From Xanthostigma xanthostigma (taxonomy: Eukaryota; Arthropoda; Insecta; Raphidioptera; Raphidiidae), in the NCBI GenBank assembly GCA_963575645.1, contig OY754467.1, positions 1,798,001 through 1,862,000 on the forward strand: a stretch of DNA of 64,000 nt. Direction: 5' to 3'. Position 1 is the first letter of the stretch; the number at the start of each line of letters is the position of its first letter. Positions 1-11,065 of this stretch are shown here, piece after piece. The translations under genes were made by a program, and so were the position numbers. The notes below the pieces were generated by a model. The model worked only from the letters and a program-made list of their open reading frames with translations, was not told the origin of the DNA and made no database searches.

Positions 1-691
1 CAAAACGTATCGAAACGTTAGTATTAAATGCAAGTTTAAAAAAATCTCAGTATTGCTTCATTTTCGATCCTTATGCCACGGAATTCTTTCCAAATACTCA
101 TCATTAACTTCAATGGATCACAGTTACTCTATTCATTGAATAGAGTCAATCTTCAACTAAAACTATTATTTTGGAGAAATACGTAGCTTCATTTAATTCA
201 TAACATTTGGTGTAGGGGGGCCCCAAAAAAAGCTAATTACGACCCTGCCTATATTGAAATTCTCCGAAGTCCAGTAAAAATATAGGATGAAGTGACAAAA
301 CAGAGATGAAGTACAAACGTCATTTATTATTATTGAATCATACGTCACTTTGCAATCTTTAATTTTCACAGACACAAACAATTATAATAATTTATATAAA
401 AAGCTATAATTGACCTACTGACGTATCCAACAATTGCCAGCAAAATTATAAAAAATATTTTGCCATCCCAACACAAGTGAAGAATTTCCCCAAAAACAAT
501 ATTTGCATACCAAACATCCTCTCAAAATTTTATTTCAATCCGCTCATCCGTTTGACCTGTATCGTGCTCACAGACCAACAGACAGAAGTTTTTTGAATTC
601 GGGGGACCTCAAAGCGAAAAGATATTGTAAAATTTTGACCTAAACTAGTATCATTCCCCACTTATGAGTTGGAACTTGGAATGGTAATACA
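1..691. other. unassigned AT-rich sequence
   Basis: No gene is seen. Around 500-600 there is wording typical of decayed transposon tails in insects (an 'upper-strand' ACAGACCAACAGACAGAAG run), but no element ends could be fixed. Confidence 0.5.
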
Positions 692-1264
692 CAGTATGTA
701 AACACGTAAGGTGCACATAGGGAAATTAACATTGGGAAAAAATGACTGGATCAGAGTGAGCCGTAAAATCTTGTTTTTCAATTTGACAGATAATATTCTT
801 TTGCAAAATGAATGTGTATACTACCGAAGAAAATATTCAAATGATTACAACATAATCGGACTTTTTTTATTAATGGGACATTAAATTCCCAAAAATACTT
901 AAATATGGTGCGAGATCAAATATCTCCGCCTATTCGTGTTGAACCTAAAGACATTGGCTCACTGATTTACCAACGCGCATACGTCATACCAGTCAGACAA
1001 TTTTTGAATGAAATGTTTCCAAACAGATGGAGTTGTTTTTTTGTTTTATTTTTGTACCAAAAAATTAAAATAATGATTTATAAGAGCTTTTTATTATTAA
1101 AAAAGCCAAGTAAAATAAAAATAAATCAAAATAAAATAGAAATTCTCAAGATTACCACGATAATTCAATAGAAATAACAATTAATGCAATCATGGCTAAC
1201 TTTGATCCAAGTATTTTTTCCCAATGCTAATTTCCCTATGTGCACCTTACGTGTTTACATACTG
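692..1264 (+). mobile_element. Tc1/mariner-type MITE, copy M1
   Basis: The element runs from CAGTATGTAAACACGTAAGG to its inverted complement ending CATACTG, followed by TA; the left TA has become CA. The terminal inverted repeats are about 50 bp (AAGGTGCACATAGGGAAAT is the conserved core). Inside, 800-1030 encodes a relic of a DDE transposase. The recognisable parts are a stretch like FFxNGTLNSQKYLNMVRDQI and the downstream VRQFLNEMFPNRW, which in IS630/Tc1/mariner transposases lies just after the second catalytic Asp. The reading frame is shifted relative to copy M2 and most of the catalytic domain is deleted. A second copy lies at 33.6 kb. Confidence 0.8.
905..1036 (+). pseudogene. mariner-like transposase fragment in M1
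   Basis: The frame from the ATG at 905 reads MVRDQISPPIRVEP and later VIPVRQFLNEMFPNRW. This matches the usual order LRDxIxPxI ... VRQFLNxxFPNRWIG of Tc1/mariner-type transposases common in insects. The segment carrying the catalytic FQQDGAPxH motif is replaced by a short unrelated linker and the DFFLWG region is gone, so the fragment cannot be active. Beyond residue 44 the frame is T-rich non-coding sequence. Confidence 0.65.
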
Positions 1265-1783
1265 TATATCCAATATTGCATGATCGCAATGTAAGGTTAT
1301 TGTAAAACAAGATTTTCTGACAGCAGCCTTCTGCAATCGAGTCTTGTAAACGGCAAGCGCAAATGTTTAGCGCTAGATACACCACAGTAATACCAACAAC
1401 ACGAAGTTGAATGTTTTGTTCTGTGAATAATTTAGCATTCATCCCCTTTCACAATATGCACGCTGTTACATAATACCAACCCTGTTCTCGTCGCGCTGCC
1501 AGCCTGTTTGTCAGTTTGTATATCTATTTTTAATCAAAACATTTACTCAATTTTACATAAACCTTTGTCGAAAATATATCTGACACAAATCCTATAAAAT
1601 ATTATACAGGTTTAACTGATTATATGTACATCTATTTTGGACACTGAATTCTTTGCGCATTATTTGTAAAGCTTTGTCAGCGCATGTCACAAATTTGGCA
1701 CGGGGGGTTTACAGTAAAACAAATGTTCTTAATCCAGTTTTGTTTTACAGTATGTGTTCGGCGAATATCTGTATATTATTTTA

Positions 1784-2265
1784 CTAGTGTGACCTGTGCG
1801 AATTATTCGCACTAAATAAGTATAATAATTATCACTTTACAAAATTATTTTTTAAATATGTTTGCAGGTATTCAATTCGTTTCTAATTTTGCACACTGTA
1901 TATAACGTTCTTCTTTTTGTTGTATTACAATATGAAGCTCAGATGACAGATCGAAGAAATATTTTACTAAAATTGTCATATAGAGGCGCAAGTAGCAAAA
2001 GCGTTGAGCTAAGCCGTCAGATGGCATCATGCAGCATTGCTGTGACGTTGTTCAGCGTTGCTCGCTGTTTCAAAATTACAGCCGTCAGATAGCAGTATGC
2101 AGTATTGTGTCTGTTATTTTACAATATGAAGGTCAGATGACAGATCGAAGTGTTGACGTTGTTTCAAAATTATAGCCGTCAGATGGCAGTATGCTGTATT
2201 TACAATATGAAGGTCAGATGACAGATCGAAGTGTTGGCGTTGTTTCAAAATTAAAGCCGTTAGAA
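1784..2265 (-). mobile_element. non-autonomous Helitron, family A copy 1 (5'-truncated)
   Basis: Read on the minus strand the copy ends with the hairpin GTGCGAATAATTCGCAC, then AGGTCACACTAG and a host T, the standard Helitron 3' end (hairpin about 10 nt before CTRR, insertion at A/T). The Helitron 5' end (TCATATATATTAATACGC in full copies) is missing, and the block with GCCGTCAGATGGCAG motifs is expanded by an extra internal repeat. The 76-codon frame on the plus strand (from a TTG at 1862) is antisense to the Helitron and is not a gene. Confidence 0.85.
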
Positions 2266-2807
2266 ATGCCTCCATATGATTTGCCTGTCAAAAACCCCCC
2301 TTAGGACAGTTCGGCGCATTTCTCACCAGAGGTCTCACCATTCCTTTGGAATCCGAATATGTAAACATTCTGAACAAAATGGCGTCGATTTCTTAAAAAT
2401 CGACTGGCCCCTCGTAAAGTTATGGTTGGACAAACATTTAGAAAAATAACAAAATAAATATGTGCGGATTTTGTGTCGACAAAAGCCTTGTCAAACACGA
2501 ATAAGTGTAAGAGATTTTGTGAGCTGAACTGTAATATAAATTAGTACGGTAATAAAAAGATGAGGCAGCAGATCGGTTGACCTCAGGATACAGCGCATTT
2601 ATTAATACATAAAGGAAATGACACAAAGCGCTAATTCCTCAATTACATCATAGCGTTGTAATATACGGAGTTATTGCGGTCGTGGACTCACTGCGCGACG
2701 TTATTCTGATATAATACATTACACCGCATGAAGAACGACCCACACAGAATGGTTATGCTAATCCGGACAGATATTTTACGCTCTCCGTACTGTAAATAAT
2801 GATTTTT
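2266..2807. other. unassigned sequence
   Basis: No gene or clear element ends are visible between the truncated Helitron A1 and the G1 5' end. Two short frames on the minus strand have no recognisable product. Confidence 0.4.
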
Positions 2808-3420
2808 GAAGAAAAACTTCTTTAGACGCGATTAAAGGCATCGACTGACAGATGGCAGCATCGTAGGAACCATCTTGAACGAAAGGTTTGACGCTGTTCG
2901 TATTCGGTTTTTTCCTACGTAAGAGACGAGGCCGGTTTTGCTAGATTTCGTTAAGGCATCGACTGACAGATGGCAGCATCGTAGCAACCATCTTGAACGA
3001 ACGGTTTGACGCTGTTCGTATTAGGTTTTTATACGTAAGAGACGAGGCCGGTGTTGCTGGATTTCGTGAAGGCATCGACTGACAGATGGCAGCATCGTAG
3101 GAACCATCTTGAACGAGAGGTTTGACGCTGTTCGTATTAGGTTTTTACCTACGTAAGAGACGAGGCTGGTTTTGCTGGATTGCGTGATGGCATCGACTGA
3201 CAGATGGCAGCATCGTAGCAACCATCTTGAACGAAAGGTTTGACGCTGTTCGTATTAGGTTTTTACCTACGTAAGAGACGAGACCGGTTTTGCTGGATTT
3301 CGTGAAGGCATCGACTGACAGATAGCAGCATCGTAGGAACCATCTTGAACGAAAGGTTTGACGCTGTTCGTATTAGGTTTTTACCTACGTAAGAGACGAG
3401 GCTGGTTCTGCTGGATTTCG
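2808..3420 (+). repeat. G-type element 5' end with five ~118-bp tandem repeats
   Basis: GAAGAAAAACTTCTTTAGAC at 2808 is a 5' end like those of families F and Q (GAAGTRAAACTTCTTTA). It is followed by a head-to-tail array whose units begin at 2837, 2955, 3071, 3189 and 3307 (period 116-118 bp). Each unit starts GGCATCGACTGACAGATGGC, then carries CCATCTTGAACGA and TTTGACGCTGTTCG, and ends near TTTTGCTGGATTTCG. Units differ by a few substitutions. The 3' end of the element was not found; related non-tandem sequence continues to about 3.7 kb. Confidence 0.75.
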
Positions 3421-3826
3421 CATCAAACGATTCCTGTTATGAAGCTGGCTTTGTAGATGGGTTTGGTGAGCGCGCAGTGACGGTTCGAACGTTAACAAGA
3501 GTGCATGTTCATTGTCTCTGAACAGAACACACACTATGACGTCATGTTTGTGTGTTTGTAGTTTCCCCTGCCGCCCACGTGACAAAGTACTTGTTATTGG
3601 TTCTTGCTCAAAAAATATAGCTTCTTATTTTGAAATCCAATTTTTAACCACGCACGCGAGCCAGCAGTGACGTCATTTCCATCCTTGTAGCCAGCGCAAC
3701 TCCCAGCATCGATTCTAGCGCCAAAACTAGTCGCTTGTGAACAGCTAACGTGAACTACTATGGTAAAACATTGTTACATTGTTAAAATTAAATTATTAGA
3801 TATATATTTTTCAGCGTTCTAATTTT
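3421..3826. other. sequence related to 4.9-5.1 kb, otherwise unassigned
   Basis: The stretch GAGCGCGCAGTGACGGTTCG at about 3469 reappears in diverged form (GAACGCGCAGTGACTGTTCG) near 4988, and GTTCTTGCT near 3600 reappears near 5097. This suggests one parent sequence duplicated in part or split by R1. No gene is seen. Confidence 0.45.
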
Positions 3827-3830
3827 TTAA

Positions 3831-4532
3831 GGAAGTTGATGCGTTACAGTTCCAATCAAAAGTAAGTCGAATTCTAAATAGGAATTCTTTTCCATAATAA
3901 ATTTTTAAAAAAAGTTATAAGTCGATGATACCAATAAATTATTGTCATAAAGGCATAAATAAATAATTTTTTTTACTATTAATTAATTATTTCAGTATTT
4001 TACTTAATGGAGTAACTTTTGAATTTTTTGTACAAAGTTAGGTTGGAAAAAATAAATTTATGTAAATATCTGTATTTTACATATTTTTTGCAGTAAATAA
4101 TTAAAAAAAGAAATTAGAAGTAATAAAAATTAAAATTAAATCATTAAAAAGTTGAAAATTCAGTTAAAATTGTCAAGAATAAAAGTCCATAATCGAAAAG
4201 TGCTAAGGTTTAATATTTTTTTTTATTGATTAAAAGTCTCCTAATTAAATTGGAAAAAATATTAAAATATGCGTAAGACATAGATGCTTTGCATAGTTAG
4301 TTTTCGGAACTGCTGACATTATTTGGTTATCTGCAAAAAATTGAAATGTACCCGTTGTATGCTAGGTTGACATATTTTCCATACGACTACATGTAAAAGT
4401 TTTTTTTAATTTTTAACTTATATATCTCCCAATGATTTTGGATTTTTTACAGAAAATTTTGTCATAAAAAATCTATTAAAAAAACTTTATTTCAGATTTT
4501 TTTCATTATCTTCGTAAAACGGCACAACCTCC
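3831..4532 (-). mobile_element. TTAA-flanked MITE, copy R1
   Basis: The element is bounded by TTAA at 3827-3830 and 4533-4536. Its ends are GGAAGTTGATGCGTTACAG and, inverted, AACCTCC, so the short inverted repeat is GGAGGTTG with one mismatch. The inside is extremely AT-rich and has no reading frame. An inverted copy with the same ends lies at 47.06 kb. TTAA target choice is the hallmark of piggyBac transposons, but the GGAGGTT end is not the usual CCY end, so the superfamily is inferred only from the target. Confidence 0.75.
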
Positions 4533-4536
4533 TTAA

Positions 4537-5130
4537 ACGACTTATTTGACACTTCTGGAAGTTACGAAACTAAAATAACTCTAGCCCGTATATACACGGT
4601 CTAGTTACGAGCAAGTAACTGTCATGTGATTAGCATGTTTGCAAAACAAAGTTAGTTTAGAACTGGACTCGCTGGCTGCACTTTTACTGCCAGGACAAAA
4701 TTATATATATACATAATTTATTAGGTTTGTTCCTGTCAACGTTTAAATAATATGAAGATATATGCAAGAGTAGGGTCTGTGATGACAGACAGTTCTGAAA
4801 TAGTAATGTGGATCGTTTATTTTGTTGCGAATCGAATCACGAATACATTTAAACGTATTATATAAAATGGATGTAGGGAACAAACTAGGTTTTGACTATT
4901 TGATGACAGATAGTTCGAAATGCGAGAACGGTTCACTATTTTGTGTGAAACGAATCTTGAGGTTTGTTCTTGTCTATCACACGAATAGAACGCGCAGTGA
5001 CTGTTCGAATGTTATCAAAAATGGACGTCTATTGCTTCTGAGCGCCATGTTGGTTTATGACGTTTGCCCAAGTGACAAAATATTGTTTTCTGGTTGGTTC
5101 TTGCTTCAAGTCAGCAGAAAACCAATCCAA
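4537..5130. other. unassigned sequence flanking R1
   Basis: The 106-codon frame from 4822 has no recognisable domain and overlaps the region similar to 3.4-3.7 kb, so I treat it as non-coding repeat. Confidence 0.4.
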
Positions 5131-5587
5131 ATATCACTATAAATTAGTATCAAGTATCGCCAGTCACTTTCCGCTGACCACAACTTCTGACAGACGCTTT
5201 AAAGCTCAGAGAAAAATTAATGAACTTAACTTATTTTTAAATGCTTGATTTTTATATATATTATTCAGACAACTGTTACAAAATTTTATTTCAACAGCCA
5301 GACAAATTGTAATGACCAAACATCCTCCCAGACGTAAAAAATAGTCAGCTGTTAGAGCGCGAGAGCTTTATGACTATTTTTTACGTCTGGGAGGATGTTT
5401 GGTCATTACAATTTGTCTGCCTGTTGAAATATAATTTTGTAATAGTTGTCTGAATAACATATATAAAAATCAAGCATTTAAAAATAAGTGAAGTTCATTA
5501 ATTTTTCTCTGAGCTTTAAAGCGTCTGTCAGAAGTTGTGGTCAGCGGAAAGTGACTTGCGATACTGGATACTAATTTATAGTGATAT
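5131..5587. mobile_element. large foldback element FB1 (217-bp arms)
   Basis: The left arm (5131-5347) is the inverted complement of the right arm (5371-5587) with only scattered mismatches, around a 23-nt spacer containing GAGCGCGAGAG. The outer ends are ATATCACTATAAATTAGTAT and its inverse; the inner ends are GACGTAAAAAATAGTCA and its inverse. No coding potential is visible. The arms are long enough to extrude a hairpin or yield double-stranded RNA if transcribed. It fits a foldback MITE; no target duplication could be fixed. Confidence 0.85.
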
Positions 5588-6098
5588 TTTACAAAACATA
5601 ATATATAAACATCAGCCATTTAAATTTAAATTAAGTGACTCTTATTTTTACTCACCTTTCTCACCTGGTACCTGTACATTTGTCACAGACTCAATGATGG
5701 AGGTACGCCAAGCGTTCCAAGTGCATAAAACACTACTCAAAACGTAAGGTTTCATTTATTTAAAAATAGGTTGTCTGGCGGCTCTGGGATCTTACTCTAT
5801 TAGCCCAGCAGCCAGGACAAGTTCCAGCAACTAGTCCAGCGGTCTTAACGAACAATTTGTACGTTTTGAACGAGAACAAAACCGAATCTCGGTCATCACC
5901 TCGTTCACGCGTACAATAAAATATCATAATAATAACATGCTACTGTACAACAACATAGTACACAATAACGTAGGTATAGAGTAAGCTAAGCTATCCACGA
6001 CTATATAAACTAATTCACAGTGGCTTTTCGAACTCAACTATTCACATATTTCATCATTAACTTTAATACGTAGCATTACAGCACACATGTGTTATATC
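5588..6098. other. unassigned sequence
   Basis: No gene, tandem repeat or element end is recognised before hAT J1. Confidence 0.4.
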
Positions 6099-6325
6099 TA
6101 GGGATGTGCGATTATTCACAAAGTCCGAAATCGAGTAACAAAAGTAAGATGTAAAAATTATTCAAAACAATGAAATGCAGTTTTTTTTTTGGGAATAAGC
6201 GCTCCGAGAAATTCGAGCTCGTGCCAGTCGGTTTGTGTAGATTACACACATAGACGCTGATGACGTCAGTTGGTGAGTGTCTATAACCTACAATCTATCT
6301 GTAAAAAATATTTTTTACTTGTTAG

Positions 6326-6659
6326 TAGAGCTGTAAAAAAGACGAGAAATTGTGTACCCGTATGTATTCGTTACTTAAAGAACCAGTACCCGTTACTTTC
6401 GTATCGTTACGTTACTCGTTACTTTTTCATACGACACACAATCGTGTACTAACAGCATCAAGCATGTACCATCGCATCGAGGCGCGTCGCATACGTGATA
6501 CGGTATGACTTCGTTCGTATAATCATCAAACGAGTCGAACTGACATGGATATGACAAATGCGAGTAACGAAATTAATTTGTAAGTAACGATTCGTTACTT
6601 CGAGTCAGACGATGTACCCGTTACTCAGTAACGAATACATACGGTTTGTTACAGCTCTA
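6326..6659. mobile_element. hAT MITE family B, copy 1
   Basis: The inverted ends are TAGAGCTGTAA and TTACAGCTCTA, with the perfect 8-bp target duplication CTTGTTAG on both sides (6318-6325 and 6660-6667). The interior is rich in CGTTACTCGTTAC-like subterminal repeats, the usual transposase-binding style of hAT MITEs. It is nested in J1, so it is the younger insertion. Confidence 0.9.
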
Positions 6660-6901
6660 CTTGTTAGTTTATATTGCTATAAATGAGTGTTTTTTTGAGT
6701 ATTTTTAAACTCTATTTTTTTTAATAATAAGAAAAATAGGAGGTCTGTGGGCAAAAATAGATTTATTTATTGTATATAATACTACATATTTTAGACTGTT
6801 TCAAGACTGCAAAATAATTAACATTTATTTGGTTAGTAATTAATGTTGATTAGTATTATTATTTATTTTGAAGTAGGTACTTGAAAAAGTCTAAATATAT
6901 A

Positions 6902-7032
6902 TGTTACGGTTAATACAAGAAAGTAGTTTATTCGCGAATTAACCGGCTAATAACCAACGTCAATGATTGGTTAATTCGGGTAATTAGCCGATTAATTCGT
7001 AAATTAACTACTTTCTTGTTTAACCGTAACAT
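6902..7032. repeat. foldback inside J1
   Basis: TATGTTACGGTTAATACAAG at about 6900 returns inverted as CTTGTTTAACCGTAACATA. The arms of about 50 bp enclose a core rich in TTAATTCG-like inverted repeats. Confidence 0.7.
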
Positions 7033-7148
7033 ATAGACGAGACGTCCACATACCTGCGAATTTTTCAGCTTATTATAATTATTATCTAATATAAAAAATC
7101 TATTTTTTTATATAGATACAACGAACATTCAGTATTCGCACATCCCTA

Positions 7149-7556
7149 GTTATGTGTTTTATATGCAGATAATGTTTTCACCATCTCAGTCATATCTATA
7201 CGTTGTCAAAAATACAAAACATATAAAATACATTGGATTTTTATTGAGATCTATGACTCTGTGAACAGAAATATTTATGCCTGGTAACTGCTAAAAAAAA
7301 AAAAAACTGGAAGAGATGAAAAGTTGCCCTAAATTGTAAATATAAATATTTATTTATTTATTTTATTTATTTTTATTTTTTTAATACTGATATACATTTA
7401 ATTCACCAGCTGATCTCTTTAAAGGAAAGTTAGTTGAAAACGAATAAACCGATTAAAAAAAATTAAATGGGTCCATTCCGTAAATATTCTGTAGGTACCA
7501 AATGAGGTCGGAATTTTTTTTAATACGCCAACCCCTCGATAAATTAAAAAAAATAT
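7149..7556. other. unassigned AT-rich sequence
   Basis: This stretch contains an ATTT-rich low-complexity run near 7336-7385 and nothing else recognisable. Confidence 0.4.
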
Positions 7557-7816
7557 ATTTAAATCTTTGATTAACGTCTGATTAGAATTCTTCAATAAAT
7601 AAAATTATCGACCAATTTTTCAAAAATTACTTAAAAAATTCAATCTTAATTCTATTGTAAAATAAATAGATACCTACTAATTCTTTTTTATATTTTTTAG
7701 AGTACATATTTCTGAAGAAGGTCCAAATCCGGACCGAAACGTCAATATACTAATTATTATATTTTGGTAATATATTTGTCTGAAAAATTGGTCGATAATT
7801 TTATTTATTGAATAAA
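7557..7816 (+). mobile_element. Penelope-like terminal repeats, head to head (H1)
   Basis: A minus-oriented segment (AATCTTTGATTAACGTCTGA ... ATTATCGACCAATTTTTC) faces a plus-oriented one ending TTGGTCGATAATTTTATTTA. The plus half has the motif at 7712-7744: CTGAAGAA, stem GGTCC, loop AAATCC, stem GGACC, then GAAACGTC. The same block follows the Penelope-like coding fragment at 15.3 kb, which is why I assign it to that class. Head-to-head partial terminal repeats are common debris of Penelope-like elements. Confidence 0.65.
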
Positions 7817-8307
7817 AAATATATACCTGTCGAAATAATAATCTTTTTTTTGGAGTCAGTTAAAAATAGAATGTCACCCCAAAATGAGGGGAAAACCAAT
7901 TAATGCCATTGTGTTTTCAATTTACTGGGCTTTAGCGATTATGCAAGAGGAAATGAAAAAAAAACGCAGAACAAAGATAAATTTTCCGACAGTTCCAACA
8001 AAAATTTACAACAGTTACGGCACGGGAATTGTACAAAAATTATAAAAAATTGCTGAAACAAAGAGCCATCGTAAAATCCGGGTCCTCCAAACACAAATCC
8101 GAGGACCCAGGGAAATCGGTTCGTACATTCATCTCTGTTGGATATTAGAACAGAAATTTGTTTAAGTTTATTAAAAGAATAGAATATTTTATTATGTAAC
8201 TCATTAGATAATAATTTATATTAATGTACATTTTTATTTACAATTTTAAAACAGAAATAAAATACCTTTCGGATGGTGAACATTAAAATATTTAATTCAA
8301 AAATCAA
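7817..8307. other. unassigned sequence
   Basis: No gene or recognisable repeat is seen. The stretch is AT-rich with A- and T-runs. Confidence 0.4.
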
Positions 8308-8924
8308 TCTATACTAATATATAAAGCTGAAGAGTTTGTTTGTTTGTTTGAACGCGCTAATCTCAGGAACTACTGGTTCAAATTGAAAAAAAAATTTTTT
8401 GTTGGATAGCCCATTTATCGAGGAGGTTATAGGCTATATAAAATCAGGCTACGACCATTAACAGCGGAGCAGTAATGAAAAATGTTCCAAATGTATCTAA
8501 AAAATAAGCTTCTATTCAGGTGAAATGGACTAACTAAGTACATATACTCATATTAGCGATGTAAGAATACAACGCCGGCTAGCGCAATCGGTAGAGCACA
8601 AGGCTGTCAATACCAGGGTCGTGGATTCGAGCCCTACGTTGGGCGAATGCATTTTTATTTTTTATTATTTTCTACATTGCTTTCTTCTAAGGCTTACATT
8701 AAAATTTATTTTAATTTTATTTAATTAATTAAAAAAAAAATTATTAGTTAATAAAAGTGTAAATACTGCTTTTTATCGACAAAAAATTTTGAACGGTAAC
8801 TCCGATCATCATGAAATTTGGACACAACATTCATCTCGGTAAACTAATATGAATGTGTGTACTCATGTTCCTCCCTTCCCCATTCGTTCTTTTACACCCG
8901 GGTGAAACCGGACGCGACCGCTAG
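8308..8924 (+). mobile_element. non-autonomous Helitron family C, copy 1, carrying a tRNA-like sequence
   Basis: It starts TCTATACTAATATATAAAGC after a host A and ends ACACCCGGGTGAAACCGG ... CGCTAG before a host T. The TC 5' end, CTAG 3' end, A/T insertion and the 3' GC-rich palindromic stretch are Helitron features. The body has the sequence GAACGCGCTAATCTCAGGAA, which I recall as abundant in lepidopteran genomes. A tRNA-Lys-like sequence sits at 8573-8645. No Rep/helicase coding region is present, so it depends on an autonomous partner. Confidence 0.8.
8573..8645 (+). tRNA. tRNA-Lys-like pseudogene inside Helitron C1
   Basis: CGGCTAGCGCAATCGGTAGA (D-arm/box A) and GGTCGTGGATTCGAGCCC (T-arm/box B) fit a eukaryotic tRNA-Lys. 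The anticodon loop reads CTGTCAA, so the triplet is GTC rather than CTT/TTT, and the anticodon stem is mispaired. I take it as a captured tRNA copy, not a working gene. Confidence 0.6.
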
Positions 8925-8955
8925 TCAAAAATAAAATCATAAAAATACAACATGG

Positions 8956-9002
8956 CGCAGTCGGTAGGATACGAACCTACACTCCCAAAGGGAATCTGAT
9001 TC
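8956..9002 (-). tRNA. 3' half of a tRNA-Ser-like sequence
   Basis: On the minus strand AATCAGATTCCCTTTGGGAG, then TAGGTTCGTATCCTACCGAC, matches the variable arm and T-arm of a tRNA-Ser (AGA/TGA type). The 5' half is absent, so it is a pseudogene or the decayed head of a SINE. Confidence 0.5.
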
Positions 9003-9082
9003 GGAGAACTGTCTTTTATTCGGCTACGCTCGAGTCTAGACAAATAATTAAGATTTTAAAAATCAAAATATTTACTTTTTGT

Positions 9083-10033
9083 AGTGAAACTTCTTTAAGC
9101 ACGGTGGACGCTATAGAGTCAATTGAATTAATTGACGAAAAGCCGGAATTGTGCCCAAAAGTTTCTCTTCTGTTGTGTGTAGTGCAAACACGTTTTTAAA
9201 AGTTTAATATACCGAAGAATGCCAGATTAATTGAAGCTCATCAAAGAAGTCACAATTAATTTTAAACAAAAGCATAGAGATCAACAAAACAGACTCGATC
9301 CAATCAGTGAACAAATATGGACATTGAAAAATAACAAAAACAATTTTCTACAAGTTCACTCGACTCAACGTAAAAAATAGATTGGTTCTTAGTTTTGTCT
9401 CTATCGTAATTTTAAATTACTTATATTGCTTCACCAAAAAGGGATACGGTCAAAAAAAAAACAACCTCGAACATTATTCGAACACAACATTAGTTTCAAG
9501 GGCTGTACATACCTACAACACTTGTGAAATTGGAATTGAAAAACAATTGCATACAAACGATTCAGAATTTAAAACGTGCCCTGTTTAAATTTAAAATATT
9601 AAAAATTTAAAATATATATGCAATCTAGCCGTTACCCGCGGCTTCACACAAAACACGAATGCATTCCCATTATTTGGCACAGTTACTCCTTTCTCGACGT
9701 AGACAGCCACTAAGAACGAATTTTATGCAAATCCTATCCAAAACGGATTTTTCACCTACCATGTCAAAAATGGTAAAAAAATGGTTAAAATTTAAAAAAA
9801 ATTCCTCCGCTTCGTTTTCAGGTTCTGTTAGCGCCAAATTACCGGGAAATGCCAGCGGCAAACATTTTTGACAATTGCACCCTCCCCAAGCCACTCCTAA
9901 GAAGTTCATAAATCCACTTAAAAATAATTTGTGTAACCGGCAGCAGAAACGTGGGAGGACATGGTTTTTTTGCAAGTAAGCTCCCGAACTATTCTCATTT
10001 TAACGATATTCCACATATCGTGAGAATATGAAC
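9083..10033. other. unassigned sequence with a HINE-like 5' end
   Basis: GTGAAACTTCTTTAAGCACGG near 9087 resembles the 5' end of family Q, but no matching 3' end follows. The remaining sequence holds short frames on both strands (for example 101 codons on the minus strand at 9670-9975) that cover each other and show no domain. Confidence 0.4.
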
Positions 10034-10506
10034 TAGAGATGCCACGAATATTCGGCTACTATTCGGTATTCGGCCACTTTTTTTAATATTCGGTATTCGG
10101 CCGAATGTTGCGTACTATTCGGCCGAATACCGAATATCAAATCATGGGGAAAAACGCACATATTACTCAAAAATATGCGATTTTTTCTTAAATAGTATTA
10201 TTTTGTAAAGCTGTTGGTGAACAAACAGTGATATTTTTTAGTAATATGTAAGGACTATTAATAACACAAATTTGATGTAACAATGAACAAATAATGCGTG
10301 TCGTGACATGGTCTAGTTGCGCAAATGAAACAAATACGCCCGCGGCGCTGCTACCGCACGCTCCGTAATGGGATAAGTCGTAACCTGTCACCCGCGAAAT
10401 GTACACATAATTTGCCGAACATTCGGCCGCCGAATATTCGGCGCTTCGGCCGAGAACATGGCCGAATATTCGGTATTCGGCAAAATCACTATTCGTGGCA
10501 TCACTA
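10034..10506. mobile_element. hAT MITE I
   Basis: The inverted ends are TAGAGATGCCACGAATATTC and ATTCGTGGCATCACTA, with the perfect 8-bp duplication ATATGAAC on both sides (10026-10033, 10507-10514). Subterminal regions are packed with ATTCGGTATTCGGCCGAAT-type repeats. Frames of 134 and 60 codons inside it are by-products of the repeats. Confidence 0.9.
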
Positions 10507-11065
10507 ATATGAACCTTCACTAAACCGAGAGCTAACGAGAATACTTCTCCATTTCGAAGCGCCAATAAAATCTTCCAGATCATCCTGTACACAAACGCTC
10601 GTCGTTCAATTCATTCATCCCTGACGTCCAGAAAATTACTTGCCGGTGTCTGGTATAAGAAAAGGCCTAACAAAAACGGCGCGATACACGAACGCCAGGG
10701 TTGAGGTATGTAGTGTGAGTGCGATAAGGTGTTGGGGTGGGGGGTGTATATATAGAGAGGTTAGGCAGGCACTCGATCAGCTTGACGAGCGTGCGGCGAG
10801 CGGGGTGGAGAAACTCCCAGTGCGGCCATTGTTAGATTTATTCGCGCCCGGTCGTCGGATGCCCGTGGGGAAGCACAAGCTGGATCGCACACACACATAC
10901 GCACATGACACGCGCCTTCCATCTACCACCTACAGGATTACACCGGATATATTATCTACAGAAATGTATCCACGATCGCTAGAATGTGGGCAAAACAGTT
11001 TCAAAGACGGAACGAACACGGACCGTTCATTTCATTTCATTTTGAGATACATTTTGCAATATTTT
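10507..11065. other. GC-richer segment with a possible TATA box
   Basis: This is one of the few GC-richer stretches in the window. GTATATATAGAG at 10747 could be a TATA box, with CGATCAGCTTG about 28 bp downstream resembling an insect initiator. The 179-codon frame from 10640 begins at TTG and reads straight into MITE D1, so I do not call it a gene. A promoter or first exon is possible but unproven. Confidence 0.25.

Larger units (their letters stand above)
6099..7148. mobile_element. hAT-type element J1, with nested insertions
   Basis: The ends are TAGGGATGTGCGA at 6099 and the inverse TTCGCACATCCCTA ending at 7148. The flanking 8-mers GTTATATC and GTTATGTG agree at 6 of 8 positions, as expected for an ageing hAT target duplication. 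hAT B1 is inserted at 6326-6659, and a foldback of its own lies at 6902-7032. No transposase frame is visible. Confidence 0.75.

Noticed and set aside
1862-2092. Family of ~92-residue proteins (MQVFNSFLIL...) at ten loci
   Set aside because: Each frame lies antisense inside Helitron A, starts at TTG and decays with the element. It is not a gene family.
2837-3420. CRISPR-like array of five regular repeats
   Set aside because: The whole 118-bp unit is repeated; there are no unique spacers, and the sequence is eukaryotic.
7712-7744. Definite hammerhead ribozyme
   Set aside because: The CTGANGA and GAAA parts are present, but an extra A precedes the stem and I could not place the cleavage strand with confidence. 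Kept as a structured motif only.
8956-9002. Complete tRNA-Ser gene
   Set aside because: Only the variable arm, T-arm and acceptor 3' side are present.
9618-9650. Helitron 3' end (CTAGCCGTTACCCGCGGC, minus strand)
   Set aside because: The bases fit a Helitron end in part, but the host base is wrong and no 5' end was found.
9670-9975. 101-codon minus-strand frame
   Set aside because: Opposed by an overlapping plus-strand frame, no domain, and surrounded by repeat scraps.
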